From Hyphomicrobiales bacterium (GTDB lineage: Bacteria; Pseudomonadota; Alphaproteobacteria; Rhizobiales; Rhizobiaceae), in the NCBI GenBank assembly GCA_900469955.1, contig UBYX01000020.1, forward strand, positions 142,205 to 206,204: 64,000 nt of DNA, in the 5' to 3' direction. Shown piece after piece: positions 56,747 through 64,000 of this stretch; position 1 is the first letter of the stretch; every line of letters begins with the position of its first letter. Position numbers and translations under genes: made by a program. The notes beneath the pieces were generated by a model. That model worked only from the letters and a program-made list of their open reading frames with translations, made no database searches and was not told where the DNA came from.

Positions 56747-56773
56747 TTAGCACTCCCTGGAGGTGAGTGCTAA
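56747..56773 (+). promoter_or_regulatory. CIRCE element (HrcA operator)
   Basis: ttagcactc-N9-gagtgctaa, a perfect match to the CIRCE consensus, 56 nt upstream of groES. It is the established operator of the HrcA repressor, so this groESL copy is predicted to be HrcA-controlled. Confidence 0.96.
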
Positions 56774-56829
56774 CACTCCAGCGGGTCATCACATGATCCG
56801 TCAATGTCATTTGATCGAGGGATTAGACA

Positions 56830-57126
56830 ATGGCAAGCACCAATTTCCGCCCCCTGCACGACCGCGTCGTTGTTCGTCGCGTCGAGTCTGAAGAGAAGAC
56901 CAAGGGCGGCATCATCATTCCTGATACCGCCAAGGAAAAGCCGCAGGAAGGCGAAATCGTCGCCGTCGGCTCGGGCGCTCGCGATGAATCCGGCAAGGTC
57001 GTCGCTCTCGACGTCAAGGCTGGCGACCGCGTTCTCTTCGGCAAGTGGTCCGGCACTGAAGTCAAGATCAACGGCGAAGACCTTCTGATCATGAAGGAAG
57101 CCGACATCATGGGCATCATCGGCTGA
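56830..57126 (+). CDS. groES: Co-chaperonin GroES
   Basis: Heptameric lid of the GroEL chamber; 98 residues. [20 protein letters not shown], then the mobile loop [18 protein letters not shown], and [24 protein letters not shown] precedes the ATG at 56830. First gene of groESL, behind CIRCE. Confidence 0.98.
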   Translation: MASTNFRPLHDRVVVRRVESEEKTKGGIIIPDTAKEKPQEGEIVAVGSGARDESGKVVALDVKAGDRVLFGKWSGTEVKINGEDLLIMKEADIMGIIG

Positions 57127-57161
57127 ACTCAGTCCGATAGCTTTCACTGAAACATCGCTGA

Positions 57162-58829
<1,668 letters not shown>

Positions 58830-58871
58830 GACCTTCGGGTCTGACATCTGGGCCATCCGGTTCAGTTCAGG

Positions 58872-58898
58872 AAGGGCGGTTTTCGAACCGCCCTTTTT
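58872..58898 (+). terminator. Rho-independent terminator of groESL
   Basis: aagggcggtt (58872-58881) and aaccgccctt (58886-58895) form a perfect 10-bp stem with a ttcg loop, followed by T residues. Confidence 0.93.
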
Positions 58899-58970
58899 CT
58901 TTACTCCGGTCCATGCAAGACGACCGAGACCACCGCTGACAAAAGCCGTGACGGGAACTACAGTCGCCAC

Positions 58971-60512
58971 ATGAGCTTCTTTGAGAGCCTGCTTGTCCTC
59001 TTGCTTGTCGCGGTCGTGCTGTTGCAGGTCTCGCGCCGCCTTTCCGTGCCCTATCCGTCCATGCTCGCGCTGGCGGGTGCGGCGGTCGCGCTGGTGCCGG
59101 GCATGCCTTACATTTCGCTGGAGCCTGCGACGGCTCTTGCTCTCTTCATCGCGCCGGCGCTGCTTGATGCCGCCTTCGATTTTCCGGTCGGAATCGCGCG
59201 CCGCTTCTGGTTGCCGCTCCTCGTTTTCGCCATCGGGGGCGTGGCCGTGACCGCCGCTGCCGTCGCCTTCGTCGGCTGGGCCGTCGCCGGCCTGCCTCTG
59301 GCTGCGGCGCTTGTTCTCGGCGCGATCGTCGCACCGCCCGATGCGGCGGCTGCAACGGCGGTGCTTTCGTCCATGGCCATCCCCCGCAACACCGACACCG
59401 TGCTTCGAGGCGAGAGCCTCTTCAACGATGCCGCAGCCCTGTTGATCTTCGATGCGGCCTTGGCGGTACAATCCGCAGGGAGCCTCGACACGCCCGTCGC
59501 TCTGCATCTCACGCTCGCAGTGCCGGGCGGCATCCTGCTCGGGATCGCCGCGGCATTGCTGGTCAGACGCCTCTATGGTCTTGTCAGCGGCACACTTGGC
59601 GGCAATCTTCTGCAGTTCGTCCAAACCTTCCTGCTCTGGATTGCCGCCGCGCGGCTGGGACTTTCCGCCGTACTTGCCATCGTCGCCTTCGCAATGGTGC
59701 TGGCACGCAGCGACGGGACGCGGTCCTCGGCGCGCATGCGCGTTCAGTCCTACGCTGTCTGGAGCGCCGTGGTCTTCGTGCTGAACGTGATGGCTTTCCT
59801 GCTAATGGGCATGCAGGTGCGTGACATTGTCGGCGAGATGTCGGCCGATCGTCTGGGCGAAGCCATCCGTTTCGCCCTGCTCACCGTGATTATCGTCATC
59901 GTTGTCCGTTTTGTTATCTGCGTCGGCTTCAATCGGATACAGGCCTGGTATGCGCGCCGACGTGGTGAGCCCGAACCGACAACGATCAAGCAGGCGCTGC
60001 TCGCCGGCTGGTGCGGCATGCGCGGATTGGTGACGCTTGCAACCGCCTTCGCCCTGCCGGAGAATTTTCCGCAACGCGACATGGTGGTCCTGACCGCCTT
60101 TGCCGTCGTTCTCGCAACCCTCGTGGTTCAGGGACTGACACTGGCGCCGATCATCCGCCTGCTCGGCCTCGATCGCCGGGCTGCGGGCAGCGGCGAACTG
60201 GCAGCACGGCGGAGTGAAATTGCCAGCGCCGGCCTTGCTCCCCTCGAAGGACTGCAAGAACCGGAAGCCAAGTTGCTGCGGTCAAAGTTCCGGCTCGAAC
60301 AACAGGCGATAGCCGACGCGGCGGGCGCCACCTCTCTCGAAACCTATCGTCGGCTGGCGTTGATGGCGATCGCCGCCCAACGCGACGAACTGGATCGGTT
60401 GCGAGTGGCCCATCAAATCAATGTCGATGAATACAATCTTCTGCTTGAAGAGATCGACTGGCGTGAGCTTTCCGTCCTGCCGGAAGAGGCGCGGCGCATC
60501 GAGGAAATCTGA
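58971..60512 (+). CDS. CPA1-type Na+(K+)/H+ antiporter
   Basis: 513 residues, about twelve membrane helices and a C-terminal cytoplasmic helix region of about 100 residues. The ion-binding site is suggested by IVAPPDAAAATAVLSS and RGESLFNDAAALLIFDAAL, both CPA1 (NhaP/NHE-type) signatures, and by GWCGMRGLVTLATAFALP. The Shine-Dalgarno is weak. Located downstream of the groESL terminator with its own promoter presumably in 58899-58970. Confidence 0.93.
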   Translation: MSFFESLLVLLLVAVVLLQVSRRLSVPYPSMLALAGAAVALVPGMPYISLEPATALALFIAPALLDAAFDFPVGIARRFWLPLLVFAIGGVAVTAAAVAFVGWAVAGLPLAAALVLGAIVAPPDAAAATAVLSSMAIPRNTDTVLRGESLFNDAAALLIFDAALAVQSAGSLDTPVALHLTLAVPGGILLGIAAALLVRRLYGLVSGTLGGNLLQFVQTFLLWIAAARLGLSAVLAIVAFAMVLARSDGTRSSARMRVQSYAVWSAVVFVLNVMAFLLMGMQVRDIVGEMSADRLGEAIRFALLTVIIVIVVRFVICVGFNRIQAWYARRRGEPEPTTIKQALLAGWCGMRGLVTLATAFALPENFPQRDMVVLTAFAVVLATLVVQGLTLAPIIRLLGLDRRAAGSGELAARRSEIASAGLAPLEGLQEPEAKLLRSKFRLEQQAIADAAGATSLETYRRLALMAIAAQRDELDRLRVAHQINVDEYNLLLEEIDWRELSVLPEEARRIEEI

Positions 60513-60555
60513 TCGCCCGGCTTATGCCGGGCGACTTCGAGACTGAACGTCAATC

Positions 60556-60870
60556 TCAGTAGAGGTCGCGGCCATTGTTGGACTTGCGATAGATGTTGCG
60601 CGAGGCCCGATCCTGCATGCGCTCGATCTTCTGCCGCTCGCGGTGAGAGATGTAACCATCACGGGAGGCTCTCCACTGCGCCCGATCGATGCGCTGCTGC
60701 TGGCGGGAGAGATTGCGCAACTCCTGCGGTGTCAGTTCGCCACGCGTCATCCCGCGATAGATGCGGTGTTCTTGACGATATTCCCGCCCCTCGCCGCGGT
60801 AGGTCTGGGCCAGGGTCGGGACGGTCGAAGCGACCAGAATGGCAAGAGCGCTGATGATGATCTTCTTCAT
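60556..60870 (-). CDS. Small secreted Arg-rich protein
   Basis: 104 residues. A signal peptide (MKKIIISALAILVASTVPTL, cleavage near LAQ) precedes a highly basic, helical mature part with ELTPQELRNLSRQQQRIDRA and SRDGYISHRERQKIERMQDR, resembling degenerate EF-hand-like repeats seen in other small proteobacterial periplasmic proteins. Function unknown. GAAGG is 7 nt before ATG 60870. It is convergent with the antiporter gene. Confidence 0.82.
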   Translation of the reverse strand: MKKIIISALAILVASTVPTLAQTYRGEGREYRQEHRIYRGMTRGELTPQELRNLSRQQQRIDRAQWRASRDGYISHRERQKIERMQDRASRNIYRKSNNGRDLY

Positions 60871-61107
60871 GACATACCTTCTCTTGGGACAAAATTTGCA
60901 TCGAAAACAAGTGCATCGTGGTAGCTCAACGATGAACGAGGGCTGAAGGTTGCGTTCAGGAAGATCAAAAATGCGGACGGGGAGTACCGCAGGCTCAGGG
61001 TCCATCCAGTGCGCCTACTGGTGCTTCCTGCCCGAATAACGTCGCCTCCCCGATGTGGCCGGAATAAGGAAATATCGGACGAAACCACGGCCGAGGGATG
61101 ATGTTGT

Positions 61108-61136
61108 TCACTTATCGTAGACAAAGCGTCTATGAT
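61108..61136 (+). promoter_or_regulatory. Putative doxX promoter
   Basis: TTCACT (61108-61113), 17 nt, TATGAT (61131-61136). The -10 is good and the -35 is weak, as expected for an activated or repressed promoter; the dyad 61115-61135 fills the spacer. Confidence 0.45.
61115..61135. promoter_or_regulatory. Palindromic operator upstream of doxX
   Basis: tagac (61118-61122) and gtcta (61128-61132) are perfect arms around aaagc; extending outward tcg/tga gives 7 of 8 matched positions. Size and position fit a LysR-, MarR- or HxlR-type operator. Confidence 0.5.
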
Positions 61137-61230
61137 TGTTCATCTTCCGGACACAGCCAAAAACGGGCAAATAGCCGATCAGCAAATTCAAACCGTCTGT
61201 TGAGCGACAGACCTCTGATCGGAGATTAAA

Positions 61231-61680
61231 ATGTCCACCACTTCTACCAATTCCCTGCTTCTCGTCAGCCGCCTCCTCCTGTCCGGCATGTTCGTCATGT
61301 CCGGCTTCCAGAAGCTCGTCGATCCGGCCGGCACCGCTGGCATGATCACCGGCGCCGGCCTTCCCGCTGCCACCTTGCTCGCCTATGCCGCCGGCATCTT
61401 CGAACTTGTTGCAGGTCTCGCCGTGCTGACCGGCTTCCAGACCCGCATTGCAGCACTGCTGCTGGCTGGCTTCTCGCTCTTTACCGGACTGGTCTTCCAT
61501 TCCGGCGCCATCGCCATCCCCGGCTTTCCGGATGCGGCAAACGGCCTGCTCACCCTCTTCAATAGCCTGATGATGATGAAAAACATCACGATCGCAGGCG
61601 GCTTCCTGGCTCTCGCCGCCGTCGGTGCCGGCGCCTACTCGATCGACGCCCGCCGCGGTTCTGTCGCAATCGCTGCCTAA
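61231..61680 (+). CDS. DoxX family membrane protein
   Basis: 149 residues, four predicted membrane helices, DoxX/DoxD-like: LLLVSRLLLSGMFVMSGFQK, AAGIFELVAGLAVLTGFQTR and MMMKNITIAGGFLALAAVGA. Family members are linked to thiosulfate or quinone-related redox in the membrane, but the bacterial DoxX role is mostly undefined. GGAG precedes the ATG. Monocistronic, between an operator-like dyad and a strong terminator. Confidence 0.92.
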   Translation: MSTTSTNSLLLVSRLLLSGMFVMSGFQKLVDPAGTAGMITGAGLPAATLLAYAAGIFELVAGLAVLTGFQTRIAALLLAGFSLFTGLVFHSGAIAIPGFPDAANGLLTLFNSLMMMKNITIAGGFLALAAVGAGAYSIDARRGSVAIAA

Positions 61681-61708
61681 GCTTTACGGGTTCCCTGCCT
61701 TTTACCTG

Positions 61709-61739
61709 ATCCGCCGGACACCTGTCCGGCGGATTTTTT
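61709..61739 (+). terminator. Rho-independent terminator after doxX
   Basis: atccgccggaca (61709-61720) and tgtccggcggat (61723-61734) are perfectly complementary, followed by five T. The stem also stops the convergent GFA-family gene from reading into doxX. Confidence 0.93.
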
Positions 61740-61744
61740 GCGGC

Positions 61745-62149
61745 TCAATCCGTCTCGCGTGCCGGCAACTCGCCGAGCTTGGATAGCCACGGAGCGGCCG
61801 AACGGCACCAGACCTGACGCTGGGGCTGCAATTCCGCCCGCTGATCGATGCTTCCCCAGCGGATACCCCAGATCTTCGCAGCCTCCCCCTCGCCGTTGAC
61901 GAAAAGCTGCGAGCCGCATTCCGGACAGAAATACTGGAGCCGGCCGCGGCCGCTTTCAGCGGTCTTGCGATATTGTTTCGGCGGCTTGCCGGTAAGTTTG
62001 AGGTCGTCTTCCGGCACGACGGCGGTGACCCGGAAGGGGGAGCCCGTGAGCTGCTGGCAGTCGGTGCAGTGGCAAATGGCTACCCTCTGCGGGTCAAGCT
62101 CGGCTTCGTAGGTCACATGCCCACAATGGCATCTGCCGGTGATATGCAT
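61745..62149 (-). CDS. GFA family (glutathione-dependent formaldehyde-activating-like) protein
   Basis: 134 residues. The zinc Cys pattern of the family is present: CHCGHVTYEAE, ICHCTDCQQLTGSPFR and YFCPECGSQLF. Enzymatic function is unproven for most members. Start at ATG 62149 with GAGGAA upstream; it follows hisG by 19 nt on the same strand and may be a passenger of the his genes. Confidence 0.9.
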   Translation of the reverse strand: MHITGRCHCGHVTYEAELDPQRVAICHCTDCQQLTGSPFRVTAVVPEDDLKLTGKPPKQYRKTAESGRGRLQYFCPECGSQLFVNGEGEAAKIWGIRWGSIDQRAELQPQRQVWCRSAAPWLSKLGELPARETD

Positions 62150-62168
62150 CAATCTTCCTCCTCATCGA

Positions 62169-62867
62169 TCAGAGGGCCGCGCGGACTGCCTCCACGATCC
62201 TTGCCACCCTCGGGTCCTCGTCGTGCGTCGCCTTCCGGGCCCGCACCAGGCAGGCTTCGGACTTCAGGATCACCCCATCCGACAGGATCTTCAGGTGGTT
62301 TGCCTTGAGCGTCGAGCCGGTCGAGGTGATATCGACGATAATATCCGCCTGCCCCGCAGCCGGCGCGCCTTCCGTGGCGCCCAGGCTCTCGACGATTCGG
62401 TAAAGCTGGATGCCATGCTGCGACGAGAAGAACTGCTGGGTCAGCCGCCAATATTTCGTGGCGATCTGCAGCCGCCTTCCGTGCCGGGCGCGGAAATCGG
62501 CCGCCACATCGCCGAGATCGGCCATGGTTTCTACATCCAGCCAGATTTCCGGCACGGCGACCACGACATCAGCCTGACCGAAGCCGAGGCGGGCGCAGAA
62601 CTCGACCTTCCGGTCAGGGCCGGCCATGCCCTCGCGGACGAGATCTTCTCCCGTGACGCCGAAATCGACCGCGCCGTTCGCAAGCTCACGGGCAATTTCC
62701 GAGGCGGACAGAAAGGCGATCTCGACCCCTTCGATGCCTTCGACCCGGCCGCGATAGGAGCGATCGCTGCCGACTGCGGAAATGGCAAGTCCGGCCTTTT
62801 CGAAGACCTCGACGGTGCCGTCCTTGATACGGCCCTTGGACGGGAGGGCGATTGTAAGGGCGTTCAT
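62169..62867 (-). CDS. hisG: ATP phosphoribosyltransferase catalytic subunit (short form)
   Basis: First step of histidine biosynthesis. 232 residues lacking the C-terminal regulatory domain, so it is the short HisG that needs His[34 protein letters not shown] and [19 protein letters not shown] are family motifs. Its ATG overlaps the hisZ stop by 1 nt (TAATG). Confidence 0.97.
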   Translation of the reverse strand: MNALTIALPSKGRIKDGTVEVFEKAGLAISAVGSDRSYRGRVEGIEGVEIAFLSASEIARELANGAVDFGVTGEDLVREGMAGPDRKVEFCARLGFGQADVVVAVPEIWLDVETMADLGDVAADFRARHGRRLQIATKYWRLTQQFFSSQHGIQLYRIVESLGATEGAPAAGQADIIVDITSTGSTLKANHLKILSDGVILKSEACLVRARKATHDEDPRVARIVEAVRAAL

Positions 62868-63985
62868 TATTTTGCCCTCGCCGTTTCAATTCTATCGAGC
62901 CAGAGCGAGAAGCCGACGGCCGGGATGCGCTCTTTCGCGCCAAGCAGCGTCAGCAGCCGGTCAAAACGGCCACCGCCGGCGAGCACCGCGGATGAATCCG
63001 CTTGCGTCACCTCGAAGACGAGGCCGGTGTAATAGTCGAGTGGCCGGCCGAAGGCGGCGCGATAGGTCATGGCCGAAAGATCGGCGCCGGCATTGGCAAG
63101 CGCCGCCAGCCGGGCGTCGAAGAGCGCGATCGCAGGCCCAAGCTTCAGGTCGGCAGCGTCGGCAAAGCCAACCAGAGCCGCCGGAGCTTCCGCCAGCGGA
63201 AGCTGCAATGTCAGGAATTCCCGCAGCAGCAACAGCGCGCCGCCATCGAGCCGCGTCTCGGCAAGCTCCAGCTTCTCCTTCAGCCGTCTTGCGATCTCGG
63301 TCGGCGACCGGCTGGCATTGGTCGAATAGCCGGTCTCCTCCATCGTGCGATCGATACGAGTGATGAGTTCCGCTTCGTTGCCGGAGGCAATGAGGTCGGT
63401 CACCTCCCGATCGAGCCCCGTCACCGGCTGCGGCCGGGCAAGCCGATCCAGCAGGGCCTCCAGATGCGTCATGTCCCCAAAGGCGTGGATCAGCCGCTTC
63501 TGCCAGCCGAGCGGGAGGCCGAGCGCCCTGACCACCGCCTCGAACACGGCCTGGTCGCCAAGCGTCAGCTCCAACCGGGCGCCGGGCAACAGCGCTTTCA
63601 GAATGCCTGTCGCGTCGAGGATGGCACGCGCATCGGCACCGGCAATATTGGTGTCGCCAAGATCTTCGATGCCGGCCTGGTAGAATTCATGGGCGCCCTC
63701 GCGGCGCTGACGGAAGACCTCGCCGAGATAGGAATAGCGCTTCGGCGTGCCGGTTGCGGTCTCGATGTGGCGCAGGCAGACGGGAATGGTGAATTCCGGA
63801 CGCAGGCAGAGATTGGCGCCGGTCTCGCTCTCCGTCAGGAAGATGCGCCGGCGCAGATCCTCGCCCGCCATATCGAGAAAGGGTTCGGCCGGCTGGATGA
63901 CGGGCGTGTTGACCCGCTCGGTGCGACGGGCGGCGAACTCAGTGAGGAGGTCGGGCGAGAAGTCGGGCATGTCGATCAGGGGCAT
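62867..63985 (-). CDS. hisZ: ATP phosphoribosyltransferase regulatory subunit
   Basis: HisRS-like regulatory subunit that activates short-form HisG and confers histidine feedback. 372 residues: [47 protein letters not shown], and the C-terminal [11 protein letters not shown] and [24 protein letters not shown] precedes the ATG at 63985; a hisS gene may lie beyond the window edge. Overlaps hisG by 1 nt. Confidence 0.97.
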   Translation of the reverse strand: MPLIDMPDFSPDLLTEFAARRTERVNTPVIQPAEPFLDMAGEDLRRRIFLTESETGANLCLRPEFTIPVCLRHIETATGTPKRYSYLGEVFRQRREGAHEFYQAGIEDLGDTNIAGADARAILDATGILKALLPGARLELTLGDQAVFEAVVRALGLPLGWQKRLIHAFGDMTHLEALLDRLARPQPVTGLDREVTDLIASGNEAELITRIDRTMEETGYSTNASRSPTEIARRLKEKLELAETRLDGGALLLLREFLTLQLPLAEAPAALVGFADAADLKLGPAIALFDARLAALANAGADLSAMTYRAAFGRPLDYYTGLVFEVTQADSSAVLAGGGRFDRLLTLLGAKERIPAVGFSLWLDRIETARAK

Positions 63986-64000
63986 GGGGCAGCTCCCCCA

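Larger units (their letters stand above)
56494..56829. other. Divergent intergenic region, chr operon / groESL
   Basis: 336 nt holding the chr-side dyad (56511-56533), the groES promoter (56709-56738) and CIRCE (56747-56773). A 73-codon frame at 56529-56750 is open but lacks a ribosome site and overlaps both controls. Confidence 0.6.
60871..61230. other. Divergent intergenic region with a doxX-side dyad
   Basis: 360 nt between the small secreted protein gene (minus) and doxX (plus). It contains the palindrome 61115-61135 and a likely doxX promoter. No additional gene is supported. Confidence 0.55.

Overview
The window is about 61-63% GC core chromosome of an alphaproteobacterium, most likely a member of the Rhizobiaceae (Rhizobium/Agrobacterium/Neorhizobium-like). 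This rests on protein character and gene order: an atpI-atpB-atpE-b'-b F0 operon separate from F1, a class I-type EPSP synthase, HisZ/HisG, DUF4170 and DUF2093 proteins beside lipid A genes, a PA0069-type radical SAM gene next to rnhB, and ribF/ileS neighbours. The genus cannot be fixed by eye. I see no rRNA, tRNA, insertion sequence, prophage or CRISPR array.

Layout. 1-9.7 kb (minus strand): glyS, a DUF2207 membrane protein, aroA, lemA, glyQ, a 63-residue membrane protein, an S49 peptidase, a TrmN6-like methyltransferase and a DUF2007 protein. 9.8-14.3 kb (plus): polyprenyl diphosphate synthase, a TPR lipoprotein-like secreted protein, ispE and moaB. 14.3-17 kb: a glycosyltransferase, then a SplB-like radical SAM gene with a LexA-type box, then rnhB. 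17.1-19.8 kb (minus): F0 ATP synthase with a strong terminator. 20-26.8 kb (minus): cell-wall hydrolase, kup, a CorA-type transporter, mrp and a LuxR-type regulator. 27.2-28.9 kb (plus): an SMP-30 lactonase and a PRC-barrel secreted protein. 29-32.1 kb (minus): a GGDEF-EAL protein and a kinase-less PAS/receiver protein. 32.4-34.6 kb (plus): mutL and a DUF2093 protein. 34.6-40.3 kb (minus): pmbA, an inositol-monophosphatase-family gene, DUF4170, waaA, a HAD phosphatase and lpxK, i.e. a lipid A/Kdo neighbourhood. 40.4-43.6 kb: a KefB-type antiporter, a TetR repressor and a divergent flavodoxin-like quinone reductase. 43.6-48.3 kb: patatin, rsmD, an rluB-like gene, tadA and a lipoprotein. 48.4-54.2 kb: ileS, a Phd/VapC toxin-antitoxin pair on the opposite strand, ribF and a HAD-IIA gene. 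54.3-56.5 kb: a chromate resistance pair. 56.8-58.8 kb: groESL behind a perfect CIRCE element. 59-64 kb: a CPA1 antiporter, a small secreted protein, DoxX, a GFA-family protein, hisG and hisZ.

Most genes are housekeeping. The most informative signals are regulatory or architectural: a GTTC-N7-GTTC LexA-type box in front of the uncharacterised radical SAM gene; a PAS-PAS-pseudoreceiver-receiver protein lacking a kinase, upstream of a c-di-GMP enzyme; a rhodanese-ChrB fusion overlapping chrA behind an 8-7-8 dyad; a composite TetR operator sitting on a TTGACA promoter; an Mrp protein with no cysteine at all; and a toxin-antitoxin cassette wedged between ribF and ileS. I found no clearly new multi-gene defence or biosynthetic system.
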